A DNA stretch of 18,409 nt from an uncultured Neisseria sp. (GCA_947097615.1 CAMURX010000012.1:1-18409); one strand, 5' to 3'. Counted from the first letter of the stretch, positions 7,192 to 14,734 are shown. A program made the numbers and translations. Notes: a model not told the origin generated them from the sequence alone.

Positions 7192-10020
7192 ATGGGCGGT
7201 AAGTCGGGCGGCGGGCAGCATGTGTCTTATGAAGCGCCGAACTCTTTGTCTTCGGCACAGTCTTTAAAAATCATCGATGTGGTTTCCGAGGGGGAAATCG
7301 CGGGTTTTGCCAACGGGCAGAATGCGCCTTTCAAGTCGGTGTTCCTGAACGATACGGTGGTACAGAACGCCGACGGCTCGTTCAATTTCAAGGGGATTAC
7401 GGGCTTTTTCCAGCGCGGCACGCCCGATCAGTCGTATGTACCGGGCTTCGATGCGTCGGAGCGGACGGTGTCGGTGTCGGCGGCGGTGAAGCACAGTACG
7501 CCGGTGGTGCGTTCGGTGTCCGACCCGCTGGTTTCACGCCTGCGGGTGACGGTGGGGGTGGAGCGCAATGCGCGGGTGGCGGACAACGGCGATACGCTGG
7601 CGGCGGACACGTCGCTGACGGTGACGCTGGCGGGCAAGTCGGGCAGTGTGTCGCAGCAGGTGCGTTTCACGGAAAAGGGCAGCGGCGCCTATTATCAGGA
7701 CGCGGTGTTCGACAAGCTGCCTTCCGTGCCGTTTACGGTGCGGGTGTCGCGCAATACGCCCGACAGCACGAGCGACAAGGTGTCGAACAATACGTTTTTT
7801 GCGTCTTTTGTGGAAATCGTTGATGCGCGCCTGTGTTATCCGCACACGGCCTTTGCTGCGCTGCACATCGATTCCGACCAGTTCGGCAGCAGCATTCCGC
7901 GCCGTAATTTCCTGATTCGCGGGCTGCTGTTGCAGGTGCCGTCGAACTACGACCCGGAGACGAGAAGCTACGCGGGCATTTGGGACGGCAGTTTCAAAAC
8001 GGCGTGGACGAACAATCCGGCATGGGTATTTTATGACCTGTTGACGCGGCCGCGCTATTCGACGCTGGCGCGGCGGCTGTTGCCGGGACAGATTGACAAG
8101 TGGGCGCTGTATGAAATCGGCCGCTACTGCGATGATCTTGTGCCGGACGGCTTCGGCGGGCAGGAGCCGCGCTATGTGTGCAATGCCTATATCACGGACA
8201 TGAAGCAGGCGGGCGAGCTGTTGCAGACTTTGTGCAGTGTGTTTTGCGGCCTGCCTCTGTGGAACGGCGAGCGGCTGTCTGTCGTGGCCGATTTGGACGC
8301 CGACCCGATTGCGCTCTATACCAATGCCAATGTGCTGGACGGGCAGTTTTCCTACGGCAGCGCGGCCTTGAAAAGCATCCACACCGCCGTGCAGGTGCAG
8401 TATCTCGACAAAAACGACAGCTACCGTGCCAAAACGGAATATGTGGCCGACGACGAAGCCGTCGCCCGCTACGGCCTGAACATCAAGCAGGTGACGGCCT
8501 TCGGCTGCGATTCGCGCGGGCAGGCGGTGCGCTTTGCGCAATGGACGCTGCAAACGGAGCTGCGCCAGCAGAATACGGTGACATTTACCGTCGGCCGCGA
8601 GGGTTTGAAGCATCTGCCGTGGGACATTGTGCAGGTGATGGACAACGATTATGCGGGTGCGGAGCTGTCAGGCCGTCTGAAAGCGGTGTCGGGCGGCACG
8701 GCCACGCTGGACAGGCCGGTGAAGAATGCTGTCGGCTCTATGCTGCGCCTACCCTCGGCGGACGGCATCGTGTCGGCGAAAGTGACGGCGCAGCCTGCGC
8801 CCGATACGCTGGTTTTGGACGCCGCTCCTGCCGTAGCGGCGGGAGACGTGTGGATTTTGTCGGGCAGGGTCAAGCCGCGCCTGTACCGCTGTGTCGGCAT
8901 CAAAGAGAACACGGACGAAGGCACTTACACCGTCACCGCCCTGCTGCACGACCCGGCCAAATACGCGGCGGTGGATACTTCGGCCGATTTTTCGCGTGAA
9001 GTGCACAGCCTGCGCCGCGCCGAGCCGCTGCTGGCGAATCCGTCGCTGCACGCGGGCGGCGGCAAGGTGACGCTGACATGGGACAATCTGACGGCGGACG
9101 GACAGGTGCTGTCCTACGACATCAAAATCTACCGCGACGGCAAACTCTACCGCCATATCCCCGATGCGGCGTCGGCGGAAATCGTGCTGCACGGCCTGCC
9201 CAAAGGCAGCTACCGCGCCGAAATACGTGGCCGCAACGCACGCGGCGTCTATTCCGAGCCGCTGGTTAAAGCGTGGACGCTGGACTACGAAATCAGCGCC
9301 GTGCGTACCGTGGGCAAAACGCTGGCGGTAGACCTTGTGTGGACATGGCCGCAGACGGTGGCCGACGAGTTGGCGGTGGAAATCCGCTACGGCAGAACCG
9401 CCGATTTGTCCAAAGCGCAGAAACTGGCCGAACTGCCCTACCCGCAGAACACTTACACGCTGACGGGCGTCGGCGCGGCGGACGAATTTTGGTTTTGGCT
9501 GCGCGTGCGCGATGCGGCGGGCAATACGGGGGAATTTACCGCCCCCGTGCGCGGCACGTCCGACCCGAACCCCGCGCCGCTGGTGAAGCTGATTGAGAAG
9601 CAGATTACCGAGAGCAGTCTGTCGCAGAGTCTGAAAGACCTGCTGGACGACAAAATCGAAGCCGGTAAAAACGCCGCCCTTGCCGAGGCAGGCAGAAAAA
9701 CGGCCGCAGAAGCTGCCGCGCGTGCCAAAGCCATTGCCGACGAAGCTGCCGCGCGGACGAAAGCCCTTGCCGACGAAGCTGCCGCACGGCGGCAGGCTCT
9801 GGAAGGCGAAGCCGAAGCCCGCAGCCGCGATATTCGGACGGCCGCCAAAACCGCCGCCGACGGTTTGGCCGCCAAAGCCCGCGAGTTGGGTACGAAAATC
9901 ACGGCGGTTGAGGATGTCAGCAAACAGCACGCATGGGGCAGGCCGAGGGCGGCCTTACCAAGCTGCGCGAAAGTGTGGCCCAGTCCGACCGCGCCCGCGT
10001 GCAGGCGGTGGACAGCCTGA
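7192..10020 (+). CDS. Phage host-specificity protein J, N-terminal part (frameshifted gene)
   Basis: These 942 codons encode the body of a lambda J-like tail tip protein. It starts MGGKSGGG after a GAAGGA site, as J proteins often do, with SLKIIDVVSEGEIAGF at about 23-40 and KTAWTNNPAWVFYDLLTRPRY in the tail-hub core. Two fibronectin type III-like domains follow at about 616-690 and 700-790. From about 800 on it is helical and Ala-rich, with four 11-residue repeats (840-883) that suggest a coiled coil. The last 28 residues or so (after HAW, about 915) do not look like J and end at a chance stop. The natural continuation lies in the -1 frame from 9933. One extra base in GCATGGGGCAG (9931-9941) would rejoin the frames into one protein of about 2057 residues. 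No standard slippery heptamer is visible there. Confidence 0.9.
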   Translation: MGGKSGGGQHVSYEAPNSLSSAQSLKIIDVVSEGEIAGFANGQNAPFKSVFLNDTVVQNADGSFNFKGITGFFQRGTPDQSYVPGFDASERTVSVSAAVKHSTPVVRSVSDPLVSRLRVTVGVERNARVADNGDTLAADTSLTVTLAGKSGSVSQQVRFTEKGSGAYYQDAVFDKLPSVPFTVRVSRNTPDSTSDKVSNNTFFASFVEIVDARLCYPHTAFAALHIDSDQFGSSIPRRNFLIRGLLLQVPSNYDPETRSYAGIWDGSFKTAWTNNPAWVFYDLLTRPRYSTLARRLLPGQIDKWALYEIGRYCDDLVPDGFGGQEPRYVCNAYITDMKQAGELLQTLCSVFCGLPLWNGERLSVVADLDADPIALYTNANVLDGQFSYGSAALKSIHTAVQVQYLDKNDSYRAKTEYVADDEAVARYGLNIKQVTAFGCDSRGQAVRFAQWTLQTELRQQNTVTFTVGREGLKHLPWDIVQVMDNDYAGAELSGRLKAVSGGTATLDRPVKNAVGSMLRLPSADGIVSAKVTAQPAPDTLVLDAAPAVAAGDVWILSGRVKPRLYRCVGIKENTDEGTYTVTALLHDPAKYAAVDTSADFSREVHSLRRAEPLLANPSLHAGGGKVTLTWDNLTADGQVLSYDIKIYRDGKLYRHIPDAASAEIVLHGLPKGSYRAEIRGRNARGVYSEPLVKAWTLDYEISAVRTVGKTLAVDLVWTWPQTVADELAVEIRYGRTADLSKAQKLAELPYPQNTYTLTGVGAADEFWFWLRVRDAAGNTGEFTAPVRGTSDPNPAPLVKLIEKQITESSLSQSLKDLLDDKIEAGKNAALAEAGRKTAAEAAARAKAIADEAAARTKALADEAAARRQALEGEAEARSRDIRTAAKTAADGLAAKARELGTKITAVEDVSKQHAWGRPRAALPSCAKVWPSPTAPACRRWTA
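9709..9840 (+). repeat. Four tandem 33-nt (11-residue) repeats in J
   Basis: Units begin at 9709, 9742, 9775 and 9808, each starting GAAGC; the first three share GAAGCTGCCGC. They encode EAAAR-x-KA(I/L)AD-type hendecads, the last more diverged. The pattern fits a continuous coiled-coil stalk. Confidence 0.75.
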
Positions 10021-13000
10021 CCGCGCGGTTGGACGGTCTGAAAGTCGGCGGGCGCAATCTGCTCAAACAGTCCGCGCCCGATGCGGATTACGGCTATCTC
10101 GCCCGTTTCGCGCTGGCCGAAGCTCCCGCCGTCGGCGAAGATGTGACCGTCACCCTTTGGGGCGAAATCGGCAGCGACCGCACCAACATAGGCGTGTACA
10201 ACTCGCGCGGCTTCGGGATGTTGTTCGGCCTGACGAAGATTGCAGACGGTCTTTGGCGCGGCACGGGGAAATGGGGTTTGGCAACCGGCGGCAATAACGC
10301 GGGCGACCAAGCCGACAACACGCATCTGAACGTGTATTTCTTCCCGAACAGCGGTACGTCGCAAAGTCATGTTTCCCGCATCAAGCTGGAACGCAGCACG
10401 CTGGGTACAGATTGGACACCTGCGCCCGAAGACGGTGCAGCGGCTGCCGAAACCGTTGCCGCCGAGCTGGCTGAGCACAAATCGGCACAGGCACAGAAGG
10501 ACAGCGCCACTGCCGAAGAGCTGAAAACCGCCAAGGCGCAGGTTGCTGGCAATACTGCGCAGATTACCTCCCTGAAATCCGCCAAAGCCGACAAGACGGA
10601 AGTGGCCTCCATCGCGCAGACGGCTTTGGAAAGCAGATGGCTGGCGGCGGCGGACAGGGCCAAGGTGGCAGCCGTGACGGCGGCGGCGCAGACGGCGCAG
10701 AGCAAGGCCGACACCGCCAAGGCGGAAGCCCTTACCGCTGCAGACCGGGCGGCGCAGGCCAAAGCCGACGCGGCCAAGAAGGCTGCCGTGGCCGCTGCGT
10801 CAAAAGACGCAGCGGACAAGGCCGATGCTGCCAAGGCGCAGGCAATAGCCGACGCAGCGGAGAAAGACGCAGAGGTCAAAAAGCAGGCGGCAGACGATGC
10901 CAAAGCCAAGGCCGACAAGGCACTGGCCGATGCCAAGGCTTATGCCGACGGTCTGAATGCCGCCGCCGAGGCGAAAATCAGCCGTTTGGAACAGACCAGT
11001 GTCACGGTGGCACAGGCGGAGGCCATCGTGCAAAAAACGATGTCGGCCAAGTTCCAAGTGCCGGATACGCGCAACGACAATCAGCCGCCGTCTTGGTACT
11101 GGGAAAACTACCCGCGTCAAAACGTGACGGAGTTCAAGAAAGCTTCTGTTCTCGGTTTGCGCGGCGGCGTGGGCAATAACGCTTTTTGTGTTATGGAAAC
11201 CTCCGTGCCGTTTACAAACCCGACGGGTGGTCAAGTCTTTCAGACGGCCTCTTTGTCCGACGGTACGGTGTGGCGGCGCAAGTCGGATGTGGTTTATACG
11301 CTCGAGACGCGCACCTACTCCCGCGACGCTTGGACGGACTGGGTGCAGGACGAAACCGTTGACGGGGCGCAGGCTAAAGCCGACGCGGTGAAGAAAATCG
11401 CCGAGGCGGCCAAAACCCTTGCCGAACGGACAGAGGGCGAGTTTAGCGGCTACAAACGGACGGCGGCAGAGCGTGACAAAGCCGTTGCCGAAGAGCTGAA
11501 AACCGCCAAGGCACAAGTCGCGGGGAATACGGCGCAGATTACCTCCCTGAAATCCGCCAAAGCCGACAAGACGGAAGTGGCCTCCATCGCGCAGACGGCT
11601 TTGGAAAGCAGATGGCTGGCGGCGGCGGACAGGGCCAAGGTGGCAGCCGTGACGGCGGCGGCGCAGACGGCGCAGAGCAAGGCCGACACCGCCAAGGCGG
11701 AAGCCCTTACCGCTGCAGACCGGGCGGCGCAGGCCAAAGCCGACGCGGCCAAGAAGGCTGCCGTGGCCGCTGCGTCAAAAGACGCAGCGGACAAGGCCGA
11801 TGCTGCCAAGGCGCAGGCAATAGCCGACGCAGCGGAGAAAGACGCAGAGGTCAAAAAGCAGGCGGCAGACGATGCCAAAGCCAAGGCCGACAAGGCACTG
11901 GCCGATGCCAAGGCTTATGCCGACGGTCTGAATGCCGCCGCCGAGGCGAAAATCAGCCGTTTGGAACAGACCAGTGTCACGGTGGCACAGGCGGAGGCCA
12001 TCGTGCAAAAAACGATGTCGGCCAAGTTCCAAGTGCCGGATACGCGCAACGACAATCAGCCGCCGTCTTGGTACTGGGAAAACTACCCGCGCCAGACGGT
12101 GCGCGAGTTGAAGACCAATTCGGTTATCCAAATCCCGAAGGGCTGGCTGTCTGTTGTGGAAACCGTCGTGCCGTGGTACGACCCGACGGGCGGCGACATC
12201 CATCAGACCGTTTGGCGCAGCGATGGTGTGGTGTTCCGCCGCAAGTCTGACGTGGTTTATACGCACGAGACGCGCACTTACAGCCGAGATACTTGGACGG
12301 ACTGGGTGCAGGACGAAACCGTTGACGGAGCGCAGGCCAAGGCCGACGCAGTGAAGAAAATCGCTGAGGAGACGGACAGGCTGGCACGCAGAGCGCAAGC
12401 GGATATCGAGAGGTTTCAGTCGACCTACGCCAACGAGAAGAAGGTAGAGGCCGAGGATAAAAAGAAACTGACCGCCAAGCTGAACAACACCACCGCCACG
12501 GTAGAAACGACGTCGAAAGCCTTAACGACGCTGGACGGCAAGGTGCAAGCGATGCACGGCATCAAGACCGAGACCATCGCCGGAGGCCGCAAGGTGTTCG
12601 CAGGGCTGACCCTCGGCGCGGACGGTCAGACCGGCGAAAGCGAAGTGCTGGTTTGGGCGGACAAGTTCGCCGTGGTAGAGCCGACGACGAAGCAAATCAA
12701 ACCGATGTTCACCGTCACCAAAGGCAAGGTGGCTTTGTCGGGGGATTTGATTGCCGACGGCACGGTACAGGCCAAGCATATACAGACAACTATCCTTTCG
12801 GCCATCTCGTCCAATTTGGGCAATGTGACAGCCGGTAATCTGTCCAGCGTGTCCATCAACAACGGCAACGGAAAATTCCGCGTGGATGCTCAAGGCAATC
12901 TGTATGCCGAAAGCGGTACATTCAAGGGTACGGTATACGCTGACAAAATCGAAGGCGATGTGCTGAAAATGTATCATCTGCCGCAGGGACGTGACGGCTA

Positions 13001-13364
13001 CACGCTGCACTTGGGCGCCGTTCCATTCCCCCGTCTGCTGACGTTTTTGTCTTTGCAGGTGACGGCGTCGGGTTTTGTGTCGCAAGTAGTCAATGAGGCT
13101 GGCAGCCATGTGGTGCTGGTTGAAATCAGCCTGAACGGACAGACGATGGTTCGCCGCGAAGTGCATCCGCAGTACACCGGTACATCTTCGGAAGTTTTTG
13201 GGGAGGGCAGGTTGATACAGCGTTACGCTTATGTCGACAACCGAGCCAATCTTGTTTCCAGTTTGGCACTGGACTCAGGCAGGGAGCATGATATCCGTGT
13301 GACTTTCAGCGGCGGGAAAACGCAGCCTGACGAGGATATTGTCTGCTTTGTCGGCAGGGCATAA
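9933..13364 (+). CDS. Phage protein J, C-terminal part: coiled-coil and receptor-binding region (frameshifted)
   Basis: These 1143 codons continue J in the -1 frame. Residues 1-85 (LKVGGRNLLKQSAPD and following) look like a fibre domain seen in many J proteins. Residues 209-395 and 534-720 are an exact duplication: an Ala/Lys-rich coiled coil plus the conserved start (DTRNDNQPPSWYWENYPRQ) of a pyocin-knob-like domain. Each copy is followed by a different knob remainder that ends alike at TWTDWVQDETVDGAQ or AWTDWVQDETVDGAQ. Residues 884-950 (GGRKVFAGLTLGADG, WADKFAVV, IADGTVQAKHI) match the central fibre domain DUF1983. The last 140 residues form a probable beta-rich tip, ending CFVGRA. ATG 9933 has no convincing ribosome-binding site, so independent translation is doubtful. 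Receptor contact is inferred from the role of lambda J. Confidence 0.88.
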   Translation: MGQAEGGLTKLRESVAQSDRARVQAVDSLTARLDGLKVGGRNLLKQSAPDADYGYLARFALAEAPAVGEDVTVTLWGEIGSDRTNIGVYNSRGFGMLFGLTKIADGLWRGTGKWGLATGGNNAGDQADNTHLNVYFFPNSGTSQSHVSRIKLERSTLGTDWTPAPEDGAAAAETVAAELAEHKSAQAQKDSATAEELKTAKAQVAGNTAQITSLKSAKADKTEVASIAQTALESRWLAAADRAKVAAVTAAAQTAQSKADTAKAEALTAADRAAQAKADAAKKAAVAAASKDAADKADAAKAQAIADAAEKDAEVKKQAADDAKAKADKALADAKAYADGLNAAAEAKISRLEQTSVTVAQAEAIVQKTMSAKFQVPDTRNDNQPPSWYWENYPRQNVTEFKKASVLGLRGGVGNNAFCVMETSVPFTNPTGGQVFQTASLSDGTVWRRKSDVVYTLETRTYSRDAWTDWVQDETVDGAQAKADAVKKIAEAAKTLAERTEGEFSGYKRTAAERDKAVAEELKTAKAQVAGNTAQITSLKSAKADKTEVASIAQTALESRWLAAADRAKVAAVTAAAQTAQSKADTAKAEALTAADRAAQAKADAAKKAAVAAASKDAADKADAAKAQAIADAAEKDAEVKKQAADDAKAKADKALADAKAYADGLNAAAEAKISRLEQTSVTVAQAEAIVQKTMSAKFQVPDTRNDNQPPSWYWENYPRQTVRELKTNSVIQIPKGWLSVVETVVPWYDPTGGDIHQTVWRSDGVVFRRKSDVVYTHETRTYSRDTWTDWVQDETVDGAQAKADAVKKIAEETDRLARRAQADIERFQSTYANEKKVEAEDKKKLTAKLNNTTATVETTSKALTTLDGKVQAMHGIKTETIAGGRKVFAGLTLGADGQTGESEVLVWADKFAVVEPTTKQIKPMFTVTKGKVALSGDLIADGTVQAKHIQTTILSAISSNLGNVTAGNLSSVSINNGNGKFRVDAQGNLYAESGTFKGTVYADKIEGDVLKMYHLPQGRDGYTLHLGAVPFPRLLTFLSLQVTASGFVSQVVNEAGSHVVLVEISLNGQTMVRREVHPQYTGTSSEVFGEGRLIQRYAYVDNRANLVSSLALDSGREHDIRVTFSGGKTQPDEDIVCFVGRA
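10557..11116 (+). repeat. 560-bp exact direct repeat, copy 1 (inside J)
   Basis: Copied without a single difference at 11532-12091, with a period of 975 bp (325 codons, so in frame). It encodes the coiled coil and the start of the first knob-like domain. A less exact match begins near 10512. Confidence 0.97.
11532..12091 (+). repeat. 560-bp exact direct repeat, copy 2 (inside J)
   Basis: Second copy of 10557-11116. After the repeat the two copies diverge in the knob remainder and then become similar again from about AAGTC(T/G)GA(C/T)GTGGTTTATACG onward. Confidence 0.97.
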
Positions 13365-13400
13365 AAAAGGCCGTCTGAATCTGCTTTCAGACGGCCTTTT
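13365..13400 (+). terminator. Paired-DUS terminator after gene J
   Basis: AAAAGGCCGTCTGAA and TTCAGACGGCCTTTT form a 15-bp perfect stem with the loop TCTGCT, directly after the J stop. It is symmetrical, with A and T tracts on both sides, so it could act in both directions. Confidence 0.8.
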
Positions 13401-13514
13401 CAAAAACGGCAAACCCCGTAAGGCGGCAGGCTTTTCGGTTTTTTTGTTCAACCCTTTGATACGGAAAGGATTAAATAATGTATAAATTTTAACATACTGA
13501 AAGCGTGGTGCGAA

Positions 13515-13643
13515 ATGTCGGAGCTGATAGACAAATCCAAAACGGCAAAGCATTTCATGGGGCTGACTTATGCCGTATTGCTGGCGGCGTTGTTGGTTTG
13601 GAAGCCCGATAGTATCAATGTGATAGCAGCTTTGACGAAATAG
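13515..13643 (+). CDS. Small putative membrane protein, start region probably damaged
   Basis: The ORF gives 42 residues: MSELIDKSKTAKHFMG, a hydrophobic helix LTYAVLLAALLVW, then KPDSINVIAALTK. It is not a family I recognise. ATG 13515 has no good ribosome-binding site. In the same frame the sequence is open from 13479 and reads INFNILKAWCE before that Met, which looks coding. A strong AAAGGA site lies at 13465-13470, but the ATG it serves (13478) reads only MYKF and stops. Removing one base after that ATG would give a protein of about 55 residues beginning M-INFNILKAWCEMSEL. It lies between J and the BrnTA pair. A single uptake sequence overlaps its stop (13642-13653). Confidence 0.55.
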   Translation: MSELIDKSKTAKHFMGLTYAVLLAALLVWKPDSINVIAALTK

Positions 13644-13659
13644 GCCGTCTGAAATGGTT

Positions 13660-13884
13660 TTACGCGGCTTGCGACAGGCGTTCGGACAGCCACATTTTAA
13701 TCAGCGACTGGCGCGATACGCCCAGATGCGCGGCGTGTTTGTCCAAGCTTTCAACCATCCAGACGGGGAAATCCACGTTTACCCGTTTAGCCTGCAAGCC
13801 GGGACGGGAGGCACGGCTTAAGTCGAGCATATCGCCAATGTCTTCGCCGTTGTCAAAGCGGCGGTCAAATTCCGAAGTGTTCAT
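13660..13884 (-). CDS. brnA: BrnA-family antitoxin
   Basis: This 74-residue protein has an acidic N-terminus (MNTSEFDRRFDNGEDIGDMLD) and a C-terminal ribbon-helix-helix (KRVNVDFPVWMVESLDKHA, then LGVSRQSLIKMWLSERL), as in BrnA antitoxins. It should bind BrnT and, as a complex, repress the promoter near 14145-14188. The start at 13884 is chosen because AAGGAGGA lies just upstream; longer readings in this frame run through brnT in the wrong frame. It overlaps the brnT stop by 20 nt (13865-13884). Confidence 0.92.
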   Translation of the reverse strand: MNTSEFDRRFDNGEDIGDMLDLSRASRPGLQAKRVNVDFPVWMVESLDKHAAHLGVSRQSLIKMWLSERLSQAA

Positions 13885-14131
13885 AGAGTTTTTCCTCCTT
13901 GTCGCGGGCGCGGCGCACGGAAATGATGCGGATGCGGCCTGCGCGTTCTGTGTAAATGGCAGTCCAAACTTTTTGATTGAGTTTGGCGATGAGGGCAAAG
14001 CGCGTTTCGCCTTGTGTTTTGGCGGGGACAATCAGGCGGAAATCGTCCTGCCACAGCTGTTGCGCGGCGGTGAAGTCGATGCCGTGTTTTTCCAAGTTGG
14101 CCGCGCTTTTGTTCGGGTCGAACTCAAACAT
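13865..14131 (-). CDS. brnT: BrnT-family toxin (ribonuclease)
   Basis: This 88-residue protein matches BrnT, a RelE-fold ribonuclease toxin: it starts MFEFDPNKSAANLEKHGIDF, has WQDDF at about 47-51, ETRFALIAKLNQKVWTAIYTER in the centre and IISVRRARDKEEKLYEH at the end. These are the family's conserved blocks, and its length is usual. A ribosome-binding site (AGGA) precedes ATG 14131. The gene is first of the pair, antisense to the phage late genes, between J and the lysis cassette. Confidence 0.93.
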   Translation of the reverse strand: MFEFDPNKSAANLEKHGIDFTAAQQLWQDDFRLIVPAKTQGETRFALIAKLNQKVWTAIYTERAGRIRIISVRRARDKEEKLYEHFGI

Positions 14132-14144
14132 GATTTACATCCTA

Positions 14145-14188
14145 TAAGGTATGGAAATTATACCTTACTCCCCCCCCTTTTTGTGCAA
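14145..14188 (-). promoter_or_regulatory. brnT promoter with G8 tract in the spacer, and operator palindrome
   Basis: On the minus strand a perfect -10 TATAAT (14162-14157) lies in the inverted repeat TAAGGTAT-GGAAATT-ATACCTTA (14145-14167), a likely BrnA operator. A weak -35 candidate TTGCAC lies at 14188-14183. The 20-nt spacer contains eight consecutive G (C8 at 14170-14177 on plus). The -35 call is uncertain (3 of 6 consensus bases). Confidence 0.62.
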
Positions 14189-14202
14189 TTTTGCTTGCAC
14201 AA
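14181..14202. repeat. Inverted repeat upstream of brnT
   Basis: TTGTGCAA-TTTTGC-TTGCACAA: perfect 8-bp arms with a 6-nt loop. It could be a second operator or a hairpin in the intergenic region. No T tract follows on either strand, so a terminator role is unlikely. Confidence 0.6.
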
Positions 14203-14207
14203 TGCAC

Positions 14208-14264
14208 AGGCCGTCTGAACGTTTCAGAAACGTCATCCCCGCGCAGGTGGGGACGGCCTTTTTA
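14208..14264 (+). terminator. DUS hairpin interrupted by a dRS3-like palindrome
   Basis: AGGCCGTCTGAA-CGT-TTCAGA (14208-14228) would normally run on into CGGCCTTTTT. Instead about 24-25 bases (near 14229-14253) separate the halves, and CGGCCTTTTT resumes at 14254. The insert holds CATCCCCGCGCAGGTGGGG, with CCCC/GGGG arms around GCGCAGGT. Confidence 0.6.
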
Positions 14265-14270
14265 CCCACC

Positions 14271-14290
14271 GCCCCGCAAGGGGCTTTTTT
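14271..14290 (+). terminator. Intrinsic terminator
   Basis: GCCCC-GCAA-GGGGC followed by six T. It has no relation to uptake sequences. It lies 23 bases before the next gene, so any transcript reaching here from J would mostly end. Confidence 0.75.
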
Positions 14291-14313
14291 AACGCCATAC
14301 GAAAGGATTAATC

Positions 14314-14661
14314 ATGGCAAAACAATCTGAAAACAAAACCGCCCTCGGCATCGCCTTGGACATCGAAGACGAAACCACGGGCGTTCCCGCGTCCTTCCAC
14401 ACCGTTGGCACGCTGTATCTGGACTTCGCCTCGGGCTACCACACGGTCACGATTCAGAGCTATTTCAGCAAGCGTATGTTTGATTTGGGCAAGCAGCCCG
14501 TGGGCGGCGGCACGCAGATTTCGCTGACCGGCCAACCGCCGCGCGGTGCGGACGTTGTCGACTGGGTGTTGCAGTCGGTGACGGCATCCGACGCGGAGGG
14601 CAGCCCGTTTGCGGGGGCGGAATTGGTTTACGCCGCCCCGTCCGCCGAAAAGGGCGAATAA
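14314..14661 (+). CDS. Hypothetical phage protein
   Basis: The product has 115 residues. I do not recognise the family. It is soluble and slightly acidic, with no signal peptide or membrane segment; it starts MAKQSENKTALGIALDIEDE and contains LYLDFASGYHTVTIQSYF and a Gly-rich GKQPVGGGTQ. A good AAGGA site lies 7 nt before ATG 14314. It is flanked by terminators on both sides (14271-14290 and 14667-14710), so it may be a single-gene unit. Its position between J and the holin suggests a late tail-associated or regulatory product, but that is only context. Confidence 0.75.
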   Translation: MAKQSENKTALGIALDIEDETTGVPASFHTVGTLYLDFASGYHTVTIQSYFSKRMFDLGKQPVGGGTQISLTGQPPRGADVVDWVLQSVTASDAEGSPFAGAELVYAAPSAEKGE

Positions 14662-14666
14662 GCCGC

Positions 14667-14710
14667 AGGCCGTCCGAATGCGTTTGCGAACGTTTCAGAC
14701 GGCCTTTTTT
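14667..14710 (+). terminator. Variant DUS hairpin terminator
   Basis: AGGCCGTCCGAA, a one-base variant of the uptake sequence, pairs imperfectly with TTCAGACGGCC, followed by six T. An inner CGTT-TGCG-AACG stem lengthens the hairpin. Confidence 0.7.
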
Positions 14711-14734
14711 ATCCGAACACATGAAGGGAATCCT

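Noticed and set aside
7534..9930. Minus-strand ORFs of 359 and 393 codons opposite gene J
   Set aside because: Both are shadows of J: biased composition, no ribosome-binding site, no recognisable domain.
9920..9945. Programmed -1 ribosomal frameshift in J
   Set aside because: No X-XXY-YYZ heptamer in the proper frame and no obvious stimulatory hairpin; a simple one-base indel explains it better.
10557..12091. The long direct repeat as an insertion sequence or CRISPR
   Set aside because: It is in frame inside J, encodes coiled coil and knob, has only two copies and no transposase, terminal inverted repeats or spacer pattern.
13739..14218. 159-codon plus-strand ORF across the BrnTA pair
   Set aside because: It is antisense to both brnA and brnT, which have clear family motifs and ribosome-binding sites; no support of its own.
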